Shown: positions 35,451-44,584 of the stretch, piece by piece
Position numbering within the stretch: position 1 is the first letter of the stretch
Layout of the letters: every line of letters begins with the position of its first letter
NCBI RefSeq assembly: GCF_016859125.1
Contig: NZ_CP069338.1
Coordinates: 310,001 to 374,000 of the forward strand
Length of the DNA stretch: 64,000 nucleotides
Direction of reading: 5' to 3'
Origin: Archangium violaceum
GTDB taxonomy: Bacteria; Myxococcota; Myxococcia; Myxococcales; Myxococcaceae
Notes under the pieces: generated by a model
The model's input: only the letters and a program-made list of their open reading frames with translations
Told to the model about the DNA's origin: nothing
Database searches by the model: none
Program-made: the position numbers and the translations under genes

Positions 35451-37072
35451 GACGGCGGGGCTTCGATGCGGCAGAGGCTCGACACGTCCAGCCCTCGCGC
35501 CCCCGCCCAGGCCCGCAGCGCCTCGTCGAGCCGGGCCGCGCTCGGCGCGTCGGTGGGAGCCACTGGCTCCAGCGCCCAACCCGGCGGCACGTTGCCGGAG
35601 TAGCCGTTGAGAGTGGGGACTCCCCGCTCGATGGAAGCCCACATCGCGTCGATCTGGTACTTCCATGAGGGCTCGTTCCCTCCGGCCGGACTGTAGAGGA
35701 AGCTCTCGCAGCCGGGACCCACCTGCCCCGCCACCCACTGCACGTCCGCGCGCGCGGCAGCCACATCGAAGGTGCTCCCGCTCACGCCCTGCTCGAGCAG
35801 ACACACACTCCCCAGCAGCGCCGCCAGCCACACCTTCCCCTCTCGGGCCTGGCGCGACAGGAAGAGGGCCAATCCCACGGAGGCGGGGAGCAGCAACCAG
35901 ACCCCCATCCGACAGACGGCCCGCACCGCGCTGGCGCCCGGGAAGCCGTGGAACACCAGCCACCAGGGCGTCATGCCCCCGCGGTAGCGCGTGGCGATCA
36001 AGACGGTGACGAGCACCACCCCCAGCAGCAGCCGCGCCATCGGGCGTTGCCGGGCGTGCCACAACCCCGCTCCCGCGAGCACCAGCGTCAACACGCCCAG
36101 CCCCACCCGGTGCTCCCCCTCCACGGGAATGCGCGCGAATGGCTTCAGGCGGCCCATCCAGCCGTAGAGCCAGTTGGTGTCTCCCATGTGGAACCAGGAG
36201 GCGAATCGGGGCACCATGCCCTCGGCCTCGCCGAAGGACCGCAGCCCCACCTCCCGCGCCGCGGCCAGGCTGTGCTGGACGAGCGGCAGCAGGGCCACCA
36301 CCCCCACCACGCCCCACAAGAGCAGCGCCGGACCGTGGGTGCGCAGGCCCTGGAACAGCTTCGCGCGTGTGTCGGGGAAGCCAAGCGCGACGAGCGCCGT
36401 CAGGGCGAGGAAGAAGCCCAGGAACCATCCCCAGTAGAAACCGGCGTACAGCTGCGCCACGCAGGAGGCCACCAGCAGCGCGGCCCATCCCATTCCGGCC
36501 CGGCGTGAGAGTCCAGGGCGCGCCAGGGCGAGGAGCGCCCCCACCGCGAGCACGCTGTAGAACTGCGGCAACAACTGGGGGTGGTTGGCCTGATTGATGC
36601 GCGAGGCCCCCGCGGCGAAGAGCACCGCGCCCACCATCGCCGCGCCCGCGGACGCCCCGACCCCCCTGCGCAGGAGCCACAGCGCCGACAGGAAGTTCAG
36701 GGAGGTGACGGTGAACACCCAGAACTGGAAGGCCCTGTCCGGCGACATGCCCACGGCTCGCCAGACGGCATACAGCGGCAACACGCCCTGCAGCGGATCC
36801 GAGTAGGCAATCGTGTTGGCGGCCGGGTGGAACATGGGCGCGTCCCAGAAGCGCGCGTGAGCGGCATCCCCACGCAGGTGGCGGAAGCCATGCTCGAGGA
36901 CGTAGTGCACGAAACGCGCATCGCCCTCGTCCCCCTGGGTGACCCGCAGGCCCGACAGCAACACCGCGTGGTGCGCCAGCATCAGTGCCAACGCCCAGCC
37001 CACGAGCCCCCAGAGCAGCGGGGAGCCAAGAATGGAGGGTGAGCCAGGAAGACGGGAGGGAGGATTCGACAT
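35426..37072 (-). CDS. polytopic membrane protein, GT-C glycosyltransferase-like
   Basis: 548 residues with about eleven membrane helices and a soluble C-terminal tail of about 110 residues. The first large loop has Asp residues (VTQGDEGDARFVHYVLEH) followed by DAPMFHPAANTIAYSDPLQG, a layout seen in GT-C transferases and DUF6311-like proteins. The donor would be a polyprenyl-linked sugar and the site the periplasmic face, but I cannot name the product. The start at 37072 is the second ATG in the frame; there is no clear ribosome-binding site for either. The gene overlaps the AlaX 3' end by 25 bp. Confidence 0.7.
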   Translation of the reverse strand: MSNPPSRLPGSPSILGSPLLWGLVGWALALMLAHHAVLLSGLRVTQGDEGDARFVHYVLEHGFRHLRGDAAHARFWDAPMFHPAANTIAYSDPLQGVLPLYAVWRAVGMSPDRAFQFWVFTVTSLNFLSALWLLRRGVGASAGAAMVGAVLFAAGASRINQANHPQLLPQFYSVLAVGALLALARPGLSRRAGMGWAALLVASCVAQLYAGFYWGWFLGFFLALTALVALGFPDTRAKLFQGLRTHGPALLLWGVVGVVALLPLVQHSLAAAREVGLRSFGEAEGMVPRFASWFHMGDTNWLYGWMGRLKPFARIPVEGEHRVGLGVLTLVLAGAGLWHARQRPMARLLLGVVLVTVLIATRYRGGMTPWWLVFHGFPGASAVRAVCRMGVWLLLPASVGLALFLSRQAREGKVWLAALLGSVCLLEQGVSGSTFDVAAARADVQWVAGQVGPGCESFLYSPAGGNEPSWKYQIDAMWASIERGVPTLNGYSGNVPPGWALEPVAPTDAPSAARLDEALRAWAGARGLDVSSLCRIEAPPSHRSVSVQ

Positions 37073-37134
37073 GACTGTTACGCGCACCGCTGGTGATGTG
37101 TCCGATGGATCGACAGGGTCGGGTTGCGCATGCT

Positions 37135-37155
37135 CCCTCTCCCCTTGGGAGAGGG
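37135..37155 (-). terminator. G/C-rich hairpin, probable terminator of the SDR gene
   Basis: CCCTCTCCC (37135-37143) and GGGAGAGGG (37147-37155) form a perfect 9-bp stem with a 3-base loop. It lies 34 bases beyond the stop of the minus-strand dehydrogenase gene. Similar C/T-rich hairpins are dispersed repeats in several myxobacterial genomes, so it may also be a REP-like element. Confidence 0.5.
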
Positions 37156-37189
37156 GACACCCACGGAGCTCGCCTCCCCTGCCCCCGTC

Positions 37190-38011
37190 TCAGTCGAGGA
37201 AGAAGTCCGGAAGCGGCTCCGTGCCGGGCTTCACCAGGTACTTCGCGAAGTCCGTCACTCCGGCCTCGCGCAGCAGGTCCTCGTCGATGAAGAAGTTGCC
37301 GGTGCAGGCGCGGCTGTCACGGGTGAGGATGGCGTGGGCCGCATCCGCCATGATCTCCGGGGTGCGGCTGGCCTGCATCATCTCCTCGCCGCCGATCATG
37401 TTGATGGCCGCCGTGGCGATGACGGTGCGCGGCCAGAGCGCGTTGAAGGCCACGCCCCGGTCTCGGAACTCCTCGGCCATCCCGAGCACGCACATGCTCA
37501 TGCCGTACTTGGCCATGGTGTAGGCCACGTGGTTCTGGAACCACTTCGCCTTCATGTTGAGCGGGGGCGAGAGCGTGAGGACGTGCGGGTTCTTCGCCTT
37601 CAGGAGCTCCGGGAGGCACGCCTGGGTGGTGGCGTAGGTGCCTCGCACGTTGACGCCGAACATCAGGTCGAACTTCTTCATCGGCGTCTCCAGCGTGCCC
37701 GTCAGGCTGATGGCGCTGGCGTTGTTCACGAGGATGTCGATGCCGCCAAAGCGCTCCACCGCCTGCTTCACCGCGGCGTGGAGCTGGTCCTCGAAACGGA
37801 TGTCCACCGTCAGGGGCAGCGCCTTGCCGCCCTCCTTCTCGATCTCCTCGGCGGCCGAGTAGATGGTGCCGGGCAGCTTCGGGTGGGGCTCGGCCGTCTT
37901 GGCGGCGATGACGACGTTGGCACCGTCTCGCGCCGCGCGCTTCGCGATGGCCAGGCCGATGCCCCGGCTCGCGCCGGTGATGAACAGGGTCTTCCCCTTC
38001 AGCGTGTTCAC
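37190..38011 (-). CDS. short-chain dehydrogenase, HSDL2-like
   Basis: 273 residues. The cofactor motif is TGASRGIG near residue 12, NNAS follows near 100, and the active site reads SPPLN, then YTMAKYGM (Tyr and Lys of the Y-x-x-x-K motif). SPPLN before the Tyr, and GKTLFITGASRG at the start, mark the HSDL2 (hydroxysteroid dehydrogenase-like 2) group. These bacterial members lack the C-terminal SCP2 lipid-binding domain of the animal protein. The substrate is unknown, probably a lipid or fatty acid derivative. The GTG at 38011 is preferred because AAAGGA lies just upstream and the family starts right before LKGK; an ATG 13 codons upstream is the alternative. Confidence 0.88.
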   Translation of the reverse strand: MNTLKGKTLFITGASRGIGLAIAKRAARDGANVVIAAKTAEPHPKLPGTIYSAAEEIEKEGGKALPLTVDIRFEDQLHAAVKQAVERFGGIDILVNNASAISLTGTLETPMKKFDLMFGVNVRGTYATTQACLPELLKAKNPHVLTLSPPLNMKAKWFQNHVAYTMAKYGMSMCVLGMAEEFRDRGVAFNALWPRTVIATAAINMIGGEEMMQASRTPEIMADAAHAILTRDSRACTGNFFIDEDLLREAGVTDFAKYLVKPGTEPLPDFFLD

Positions 38012-38118
38012 AGCGGGTCCTTTCTCCCGGGGCTCTTTCGGAGACGCCACCGGGTCGCTTCCGTCCGCTCCCCTGCGTACTTCGTCCCGCCTGGGAGCGC
38101 CAGCGTCACGGACGGGGC

Positions 38119-38328
38119 ATGTCGTGGTTTGATGCCGGGCGCACGCCTACCGAGTACACGTGCGGCGCCTGCTCCCTGAAGGTCACGCTGGGCTGGTTCC
38201 ATGCCCATGACGTCTCGGATGGTCACGAGGAGGAGGCACGTGCCTCGGGGATGCGCCCCCAGGTGCGCTGGGACGTCATCAGGGACGGACAGCGGACGCT
38301 CGAGATGAAGGGCGGCCAGGTCACGTAG
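38119..38328 (+). CDS. small hypothetical protein with a C-x2-C motif
   Basis: 69 residues from an ATG at 38119 with GGGG just upstream. It begins MSWFDAGRTPTEYTCGACSL. The two cysteines could be half of a metal site, and an HAHD stretch lies 14 residues later with two histidines, so a small zinc-binding fold is possible. I recognise no family. It is divergent from the SDR gene and converges on the GH15 gene (14-bp gap). Its codon use has the expected high-GC third position, which supports translation. Confidence 0.45.
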   Translation: MSWFDAGRTPTEYTCGACSLKVTLGWFHAHDVSDGHEEEARASGMRPQVRWDVIRDGQRTLEMKGGQVT

Positions 38329-38342
38329 CGCCCGGCGCGGGA

Positions 38343-40064
38343 CTAGCGAGCCCCCGTCGATCCGCGGGCGAAGCTCATGGCGGTGTGGACGAGCGCCACG
38401 TGGCTGGAGGTGTGCGGGAAGGCACCCACGCCACGTCGGCGATGGAGGTTGTACTCCTCGGGGAGCAGCCCCACGTCGTTGCGCACGAGCAGCAATCGCT
38501 CGAAGAGCGCATGGGCCTCCTCGCGCCTGCCGATGAGTTGCAGGCAGTCCGCCAGCCAGAAGCTACACGGGAGCGAGATGCCGCTGTCACGCGCGGTGCT
38601 CCGGCGCACGAAGTCTCCTTCGCTCAGCTCGCGCTCGATGGCCTCCACGGTGCCACGCACACGCGCGTCCTCGGGAGGCAGGAAGCCCACCAGGGGAATG
38701 CGCAGCAACTGCGCGTCGAGCCCCCTGTTCCCGCCCGTGTACTCCTGGACGAAGGTGTTGCGGTTCGCGTCGAAGCCCTCGCGGCACACCACGGCGTGGA
38801 TGTCCGCGCGCAGCTGCTTCCAGCGCTCCACCGGCGCGTCCAGGCCGAAGCGCGCCGCGCTCGCCAGCGTCCGGTCCACCGCCACCCAGGCCATCACCCC
38901 GGAGAGCGTGGTGGGATGGCCCTCGGGTGCGCGCTTCCAGGCGCCTTCCAGGTGCTCGAGCAGGGCCTTCTGCAGCGACCACATGTCACCGCTCGGAGGT
39001 AGACCCAGGCGCTCGGCCTCGTGGAAGCAGTCCATCACCTCGCCGAGCGTCTCGAGCTGAAGCACGCGCTCGGTCCGCCGGCCGATTCGCACCGGCGCGT
39101 TACCCTCGTAGCCGGGCAGCCAGGGCAGCTCCTGTTCGGGGAGGCGGCGCTCACCGGCCACCCCATACACCGGCTGCAATTCCTCGGGCTCACCCGCCAC
39201 GGCCAGCACCAGCCAGTCGCGCCAGGCGCGGGCCTCGTCCAGGTAGCCCGCGTCCAACAGGGCCTGGAGTGCCAGCGTCGCGTCGCGCAGCCAGCAATAG
39301 CGCGCATCCCCTCCGGCGCCTCCGGGGAGCGCGGTGGTGGGGGCCGCCACGATGCCACCGGTGGGCGAGTACGTGAGGGCCTTGAGGGTGATGAGCGAGC
39401 GCTGGACGTGCTCGGCCCAGGGCGTGTGGGTGGGCAGGCGAGAGGACCACGCCTTCCACCACGCCTCCGTGTCGTCGGCGGCGGAGAGCCCGTCGATGGC
39501 GCGCGGCACGGGCTGGTGCGAGGGGAACCAGGAGAGCACGAAGGGAACGCGCTCCCTCGGGTTGACGGGGAAGTCCGCGGTGAGGACGCCCTGGCTGCGC
39601 CTCAGTGCGACGGAGGTGTTCAAGGCCACCCCATCCGGGCCAGCCTTGGCGACGACCTGATTGTCACCGAAGCGCAACCAGGGCGTCCGGTCGCCGTAGC
39701 CGAAGCGGACGGCCAGCTCCATGCGCATGGGGACGGTCCCCGAGAGGCCTTGCACCACGCGGACGAGATCCGGCTCGGCGCCGCGAGGGGGCATGCAGTC
39801 CACCACGCGCACCGAGCCGTAATCCGTCTCGAAGTCCGTCTCCAGCACGAGCGAGCCGGGGCGGTAGCGGCGCGTCACCTTGCGGATGTTCCCCACGGGC
39901 GCGAGCAGCCACCGTCCGTGCGAGGCATCCCCGAGCAGCGCGGCGAAGCACGCATCCGAGTCGAACCGCGGCCAGCACAGCCAGTCGATGGAGCCATCCC
40001 TTCCCACCAACGCGGCGCTCTGGGTGTCACCGATGAGGGCGTAGTCTTCGAGCGGCAGGGGCAT
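38343..40064 (-). CDS. glycoside hydrolase family 15 protein (glucoamylase/trehalase-like)
   Basis: 573 residues. The N-terminal beta-sandwich opens LEDYALIGDTQSAALVGRDG and SIDWLCWPRFDSDACFAALL, a signature of bacterial GH15 proteins. The (alpha/alpha)6 barrel contains GGDARYCWLRDATLAL and GYEGNAPVRIG; the late LLPEEYN is the expected second catalytic Glu region. Known members hydrolyse terminal alpha-glucose residues or trehalose. There is no signal peptide, so it acts in the cytosol. The ATG at 40064 is chosen because the conserved N-terminus begins four residues later; the frame is open for another 118 codons that look unlike protein. Confidence 0.9.
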   Translation of the reverse strand: MPLPLEDYALIGDTQSAALVGRDGSIDWLCWPRFDSDACFAALLGDASHGRWLLAPVGNIRKVTRRYRPGSLVLETDFETDYGSVRVVDCMPPRGAEPDLVRVVQGLSGTVPMRMELAVRFGYGDRTPWLRFGDNQVVAKAGPDGVALNTSVALRRSQGVLTADFPVNPRERVPFVLSWFPSHQPVPRAIDGLSAADDTEAWWKAWSSRLPTHTPWAEHVQRSLITLKALTYSPTGGIVAAPTTALPGGAGGDARYCWLRDATLALQALLDAGYLDEARAWRDWLVLAVAGEPEELQPVYGVAGERRLPEQELPWLPGYEGNAPVRIGRRTERVLQLETLGEVMDCFHEAERLGLPPSGDMWSLQKALLEHLEGAWKRAPEGHPTTLSGVMAWVAVDRTLASAARFGLDAPVERWKQLRADIHAVVCREGFDANRNTFVQEYTGGNRGLDAQLLRIPLVGFLPPEDARVRGTVEAIERELSEGDFVRRSTARDSGISLPCSFWLADCLQLIGRREEAHALFERLLLVRNDVGLLPEEYNLHRRRGVGAFPHTSSHVALVHTAMSFARGSTGAR

Positions 40065-40164
40065 GGGCAGGGCTCCGCGGGCTTCGAGGTGGACCCGAGT
40101 GTAGCCCGGCCCGTCGAGGCGGCGACAGTTTGACACGGGCACGCTCATGGTCAGATTGAGGCCC

Positions 40165-40470
40165 ATGCCCGGCCCCCTGCATCGCGTCGCTCGCTGGCTG
40201 CGGCTGGTGCTGGCGTTCCTCACGGTCGCCGGGGCCAGCGCGCCGGCGCACGCGCTGCCGACCGCCGGGTCCATCGTGGCGGTCTGGGTCGAGCGGCACG
40301 AGCCCTCGAGGCCACGTCCGGCGGTCGAGGCCCCCGTGTCGCGGGTGCGTGCGGACACGGCTCCCACGCGGGTCCACGTCCGTGCGGCGCTTCCGGGCAT
40401 CCGCCACGAGGTGCGCACCGCGGGTCCGCCGCGCCGCCTCTTCCTGATGCATCGTGCGCTCCTCCACTGA
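40165..40470 (+). CDS. small secreted Arg/Pro-rich protein
   Basis: 101 residues. A clear signal peptide (VARWLRLVLAFLTVAG) ends SAPAHA near residue 30, so the mature protein is about 70 residues and rich in Arg, Pro, Val and His. I recognise no family. It is divergent from the GH15 gene. An ATG 18 bases upstream (40147) is also possible, and neither start has a strong ribosome-binding site. The signal peptide is the main argument that it is real. Confidence 0.45.
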   Translation: MPGPLHRVARWLRLVLAFLTVAGASAPAHALPTAGSIVAVWVERHEPSRPRPAVEAPVSRVRADTAPTRVHVRAALPGIRHEVRTAGPPRRLFLMHRALLH

Positions 40471-40521
40471 GCCTTTCCGGGGACCGGTACCTGGAAAGTC
40501 TTTCAACTGGAGGAGTACGCC

Positions 40522-40722
40522 ATGACCTTTCTTCCCAAGGCCGTGCGCGCCTTCGTGCGCGCCAGCCTGCGCTTCGTCTTTCGTGTGATTCGTCTTCTCT
40601 TCATCCTCGGACTGGTGGTCCTCCCCGCGCCCCTGACGGCCTGGGTGGTGATCATCCTGGAGCCACTCCGCCGCAACCAGCCAGCGGAGGTCCTCCGTCA
40701 GGAGCACCTGCCGCCGAAATGA
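40522..40722 (+). CDS. small single-helix membrane protein
   Basis: 66 residues preceded by a strong GGAGGAG. A basic N-terminus (KAVRAFVRASLRFVFRVIR) leads into one hydrophobic helix (LLFILGLVVLPAPLTAWVVIIL), and a short charged tail ends LRQEHLPPK. It would insert with its N-terminus in the cytosol. No family is recognised. It lies 13 bp before the YbaN-like gene on the same strand and may be co-expressed with it. Confidence 0.6.
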   Translation: MTFLPKAVRAFVRASLRFVFRVIRLLFILGLVVLPAPLTAWVVIILEPLRRNQPAEVLRQEHLPPK

Positions 40723-40735
40723 GGGCGGGGCGCGC

Positions 40736-41212
40736 GTGAGACCGCTGCTGTATACATGCGGGGTGTCCACCGAACCACCGCTGGAGCAGAGTCCCCCGAG
40801 CGTCACAGAGGACTGGAACCCCCGCTTCCGGTTCTTCTTCCTGGCGCTCGGGTTCATCTGTGTCGGACTCGGCATGCTCGGCGCGTTCCTGCCGCTGCTG
40901 CCGACGACGCCCTTCATGCTCGTGGCACTGTGGGCGTTCTCGCGCAGCTCGCGCCGCTTCCACCACTGGCTGTACACGCACCCGCGCTTCGGACCCCGGC
41001 TCCAGGAGTGGCACCAGTACGGCATCGTGCCGGTGAGGGTGAAGCTCACCTCCCTCTCCGCGATGACGGCGAGCTTCTTGTTCATGGCGTTCGTCATGCG
41101 CGTGAAGTGGCACGTGCTCGCCATGTCCGGCTCGGTGATGCTCATCGGGGCGGTGTACGTGCTCAGCCGCCCCAGCAGGCCACCTGGCAACCCTCCTGGG
41201 GCCAGGAGCTAA
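40736..41212 (+). CDS. DUF454 (YbaN family) inner-membrane protein
   Basis: 158 residues. GFICVGLGMLGAFLPLLPTT, then FMLVALWAFSRSSRRFHHWL and HPRFGP, are the conserved core of DUF454. Three or four membrane helices are visible. Members such as Escherichia coli YbaN have no established function. GTG at 40736 is taken as start, but a second GTG at 40763 is equally possible; the family core begins after both. Its stop overlaps that of the convergent epoxide hydrolase gene by 4 bp. Confidence 0.88.
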   Translation: MRPLLYTCGVSTEPPLEQSPPSVTEDWNPRFRFFFLALGFICVGLGMLGAFLPLLPTTPFMLVALWAFSRSSRRFHHWLYTHPRFGPRLQEWHQYGIVPVRVKLTSLSAMTASFLFMAFVMRVKWHVLAMSGSVMLIGAVYVLSRPSRPPGNPPGARS

Positions 41213-42342
41213 CGCAGCGAGCGGAAGAACGCGCGCACGTCCTCGAGGAACAACTCCGGCTCCTCGACGGCGGCGAAGTGACCGCCTCGTGGCATCTCCG
41301 TGTACCGCCGCAGATCGAACCGTGCCTCCAGCCAGCTCCGGGGCGAGGTGAGGATCTCCCGGGGAAACGCCGCCACCCCCGTGGGGGCGCGGATGGGCGT
41401 GGTCAGGTCCACCAGCCGCAGGGCATTGGTCTCGTAGTACAGGTTGGCCGCGCTCGCGATGCTGTTGGGCGCCCAGTAGAACATCAGGTTCGTCAGCAGC
41501 CAGTCCTTGGAGAAGGCGCGCTCCACGTCCCCGCCACAGTCGCTCCAAGTTCGGAACTTCTCGACGATCCACGCGGCGAGCCCCGCCGGCGAGTCGGCCT
41601 GCGCGATGGCGAGCGACATCGGCTTGGTCCCCTGCACGTGGCTGTAGCCCGCCTCGGCCGCCTGCCAGGCCGCGGCCTTCTGGCCGAAGCTCCTGAATTC
41701 CTCGCTCTGTTCCACCCCAGGAGGAGGCGCGGCCAGGGGCATGTTGAGATGGATGCCCAGCAGGTGCTCGGCGTGCTTCGTTCCGAGCGCCATGGTGACG
41801 ATGCTGCCCCAGTCACCGCCCTGCGCTCCGTAGCGGGAGTAGCCGAGATCCTCGCGCATGAGCCGATCGAAGGCCGCGGCGATACGCGCGGGATTCCACC
41901 CGGCCTCGCGAGGCTTGCCGCCGAACCCGTAGCCGGGCAGCGCGGGGATGACGACGTCGAACGCGTCCGCCGGATTTCCGCCGTGCGCGGCCGGGTCCGT
42001 CAGAGGGCCGATGAGGTGGTGGAACTCGTAGATGGATCCCGGCCAGCCGTGGATGAGCAGCAGGGGAACGGGGGCGGGCCCCTTTCCCCGGATGTGCCAG
42101 AAATGGATGTCGACTCCGTCCACCTCACAGAGGAACTGCGGATGGCGGTTCAGCTCGGCCTCGTGTTTGCGCCAGTCGTACTGGTGGCGCCAGTACGTGC
42201 AGAGCTCGCGCACGTAGGAGACATCGGCACCGCGCTCCCAGCCACCGGGGAGCGGCTCCGGAAAGCGCGTCGCATCGAGGCGTCGGTGGAGATCGGTGAG
42301 GACGGCGTCGGGGACGTCAATACGGTAGGGACGAGGGGGCAT
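41209..42342 (-). CDS. epoxide hydrolase with N-terminal EHN domain
   Basis: 377 residues. The N-terminal EHN segment (about 1-110) includes RFPEPLPGGWERGADVSY and the oxyanion HGWP at residues 98-101. The nucleophile is Asp177 in GAQGGDWGS. The distal His lies in PRGGHFAAVEEPE near residue 355. These features mark microsomal-type epoxide hydrolases, which open epoxides to diols via an ester intermediate. There is no signal peptide. The natural substrate is unknown. It is divergent from the RNase J gene with an 81-bp gap holding a TATATG that may be a -10 for that gene. Confidence 0.92.
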   Translation of the reverse strand: MPPRPYRIDVPDAVLTDLHRRLDATRFPEPLPGGWERGADVSYVRELCTYWRHQYDWRKHEAELNRHPQFLCEVDGVDIHFWHIRGKGPAPVPLLLIHGWPGSIYEFHHLIGPLTDPAAHGGNPADAFDVVIPALPGYGFGGKPREAGWNPARIAAAFDRLMREDLGYSRYGAQGGDWGSIVTMALGTKHAEHLLGIHLNMPLAAPPPGVEQSEEFRSFGQKAAAWQAAEAGYSHVQGTKPMSLAIAQADSPAGLAAWIVEKFRTWSDCGGDVERAFSKDWLLTNLMFYWAPNSIASAANLYYETNALRLVDLTTPIRAPTGVAAFPREILTSPRSWLEARFDLRRYTEMPRGGHFAAVEEPELFLEDVRAFFRSLR

Positions 42343-42423
42343 GGCGGCGGAAGCTAACCCGCGAGCGGGGGGCCGTGCGATTCCTGAAGTCGCCTGCCCC
42401 CCAGTGCCCATATATGTAGGACC

Positions 42424-44067
42424 ATGCTCCACGTCATTCCCCTCGGCGGACTCGGTGAGATTGGCCTCAACGCCATGGTCATCGCCTGCCGGGGGGAGCT
42501 GCTCCTCATCGACTGCGGACTGATGTTCCCTCCCATGGGCACGCTGGGCGTGGACATCATCGTCCCGGACTTCACCTACCTGCGACAGAACGCCTCCCTG
42601 CTCAAGGGCATCGTCCTCACCCATGGCCACGAGGACCACGTCGGCGCCCTGCCCTACCTCCTCAACGAGGTGCCCGTCCCCGTCTACGGCACCCGCTTCA
42701 CCCTGGGCATGGTGCGCGGCCGGCTCGAGGAGCTGGGCCTCGATGCGGACCTGCGGGAGATAGAGCCCCGCAATCCCTTCCGCGTGGGCGCCCACTTCAC
42801 CGTCGAGGCCTGCCGCGTCACCCACACGGTACCGGACGCCGTGGGCTACATCGTCCGCACGCCCGAGGGCCCCATCATCCACACCGGGGACTTCAAGTTG
42901 GATCCGGATCCCATCGACGGCCTGCGCACCGACCTGGAGCGCTGGGGCGAGCTCGGCGACGAGGGCGTGCTCTGTCTCCTGTCCGACTCCACCAACTCCG
43001 AGCGCACCCACGAGACGGGCAGCGAGCGACTCGTGGAGCAGACCTTCGAGCGCCTCTTCCAGAACGTCCCCGGCCGCATCGTGGTGAGCATGTTCGCCTC
43101 CCACCTGCACCGCATCCACCACGTGCTGGACCTGGCCCGGAAGCTGGAGCGCAAGGTGGTGACGATGGGGCGCAGCATGGCGCGCAACATCGAGATGGCC
43201 CGCCAGCTCGGCTACCTCCCCAGTGTCACCGACGGCCTCTTCGTCCCGCTCGACGCCGCCGCCTCGCTTCCCCCCGAGCGCCTGCTGGTGCTCGCCACCG
43301 GCTCCCAGGCAGAGCCCCGTGCCGGCCTCTCCCAGCTCGCCGCGGGTGACGGCCCCCTGCGTCTGGGCCCCGGGGACCTGGTCGTCCTCAGTGCCCGGGC
43401 CATCCCCGGCAACGAGCGCGCCGTGACCGGCCTCATCGACCAGCTCCTGTGGCGCGGGGCCCGCGTCGTCTACCCGGACGTGGAGCCCGGCGTGCACGTG
43501 TCCGGCCATGCCAGCCAGCCCCAGCAGCGGCGGGTGCTGGACCTGGTGCGCCCCAGGAACTTCGTCCCCATTCACGGCGAGTTTCACCACCTGCACCGAC
43601 ACCTCGCCACCGCGAAGGAGTCCGGGCTCGCCCCCGAGCAACTCCTGCTCGCCCAGGATGGAGATCTGCTCGTCTTCGAGGAGGGCCAGGGCCGCTTCGG
43701 GGGCAGCGTTCCCACCGGCCGCATCTACCGCGACCGCTTCGGCAACGGGGTGGTGACGCCCGATATCCTCCAGGAGCGTACCCGGCTGGCCGAGACGGGG
43801 CTCATCGTGGCCGTGCTCGTCATCGATCGGGCCAGCCTGTCCGTCCTGGCGGGGCCGCAGCTCTCCGGGCAGGGCCTGAACCTGGACGAGCAGGTGCTGC
43901 TGCCCCGGGTGGCCGCCGACGCCCGTGCCTTCTTCCTGGAGATGTCCCCCCAACTCCGAGGGGATGATGCCCGGGCGCGGGAGGAGCTCGCCCGCGCGGT
44001 GCGCCGGGCCTTCAAGCTGTATACATCCAAGCGGCCCGTCGTGGTGCCGATGGTCATCAAGGTGTGA
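42424..44067 (+). CDS. rnj: ribonuclease J family protein
   Basis: 547 residues, the usual RNase J length. The metallo-beta-lactamase core opens HVIPLGGLGEIGLNAMV and has the zinc motif THGHEDHVGAL (His67, His69, Asp71, His72). The beta-CASP part has SDSTNSER, and VHVSGHASQPQQRR with FVPIHGEFHHL close the active site. RNase J is a cytosolic 5'-exo/endonuclease for mRNA decay and rRNA maturation. It starts a run with yajQ and the next two genes on the same strand; the following gene begins 17 bp after its stop. Confidence 0.93.
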   Translation: MLHVIPLGGLGEIGLNAMVIACRGELLLIDCGLMFPPMGTLGVDIIVPDFTYLRQNASLLKGIVLTHGHEDHVGALPYLLNEVPVPVYGTRFTLGMVRGRLEELGLDADLREIEPRNPFRVGAHFTVEACRVTHTVPDAVGYIVRTPEGPIIHTGDFKLDPDPIDGLRTDLERWGELGDEGVLCLLSDSTNSERTHETGSERLVEQTFERLFQNVPGRIVVSMFASHLHRIHHVLDLARKLERKVVTMGRSMARNIEMARQLGYLPSVTDGLFVPLDAAASLPPERLLVLATGSQAEPRAGLSQLAAGDGPLRLGPGDLVVLSARAIPGNERAVTGLIDQLLWRGARVVYPDVEPGVHVSGHASQPQQRRVLDLVRPRNFVPIHGEFHHLHRHLATAKESGLAPEQLLLAQDGDLLVFEEGQGRFGGSVPTGRIYRDRFGNGVVTPDILQERTRLAETGLIVAVLVIDRASLSVLAGPQLSGQGLNLDEQVLLPRVAADARAFFLEMSPQLRGDDARAREELARAVRRAFKLYTSKRPVVVPMVIKV

Positions 44068-44084
44068 TAAGGGCGCGAACTGCC

Positions 44085-44582
44085 ATGCCTTCCTTCGACG
44101 TCGTCTCGAAAATCGACATTGCCGAGCTGGACAACGCGGTCAACCAGACCAAGAAGGAGATCTCCACCCGCTACGACTTCCAGGGCGTCAACGGGGACGT
44201 GGTGCTCTCCCCGGACAAGACCTCCATCACGGTGAAGGCCAACAGCGAGGAGAAGGTCCAGGCCGCCAAGGAAGTCCTTCTCAGCAAGCTGGCCAAGCGC
44301 GGCATCCCGCTGCTGGCGCTGGAGTACGAGCCCATCGAGAAGACGGGCCTGTCCAACGTGAAGCAGCTCATCAAGCTGCAGCAGGGCATTCCCGTGGAGA
44401 AGTCCAAGGAGCTGGTGAAGCTGCTCAAGGACTCCAAGATGAAGGTCCAGGGCTCCATCCAGGGTGACCAGCTGCGCGTGACGGGCAAGAACAAGGACGA
44501 CCTCCAGGCCGCCATCGCCCTCTTCCGCAAGGAAGCGGATCGGCTGAAGCTCGACATGCAGTTCACCAACTTCCGGGACTAG
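44085..44582 (+). CDS. yajQ: YajQ family nucleotide-binding protein
   Basis: 165 residues, standard for the family. It opens PSFDVVSKIDIAELDNAVNQ and has STRYDFQG, GIPLLALEYEP and the closing DMQFTNFRD, all hallmarks of YajQ. The two ferredoxin-like halves bind nucleic acid, and in some bacteria cyclic di-GMP. The ATG at 44085 is chosen because the family N-terminus starts exactly there, although the frame is open 7 codons earlier. It is 17 bp downstream of RNase J and 2 bp before the next gene. Confidence 0.95.
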   Translation: MPSFDVVSKIDIAELDNAVNQTKKEISTRYDFQGVNGDVVLSPDKTSITVKANSEEKVQAAKEVLLSKLAKRGIPLLALEYEPIEKTGLSNVKQLIKLQQGIPVEKSKELVKLLKDSKMKVQGSIQGDQLRVTGKNKDDLQAAIALFRKEADRLKLDMQFTNFRD

Positions 44583-44584
44583 CC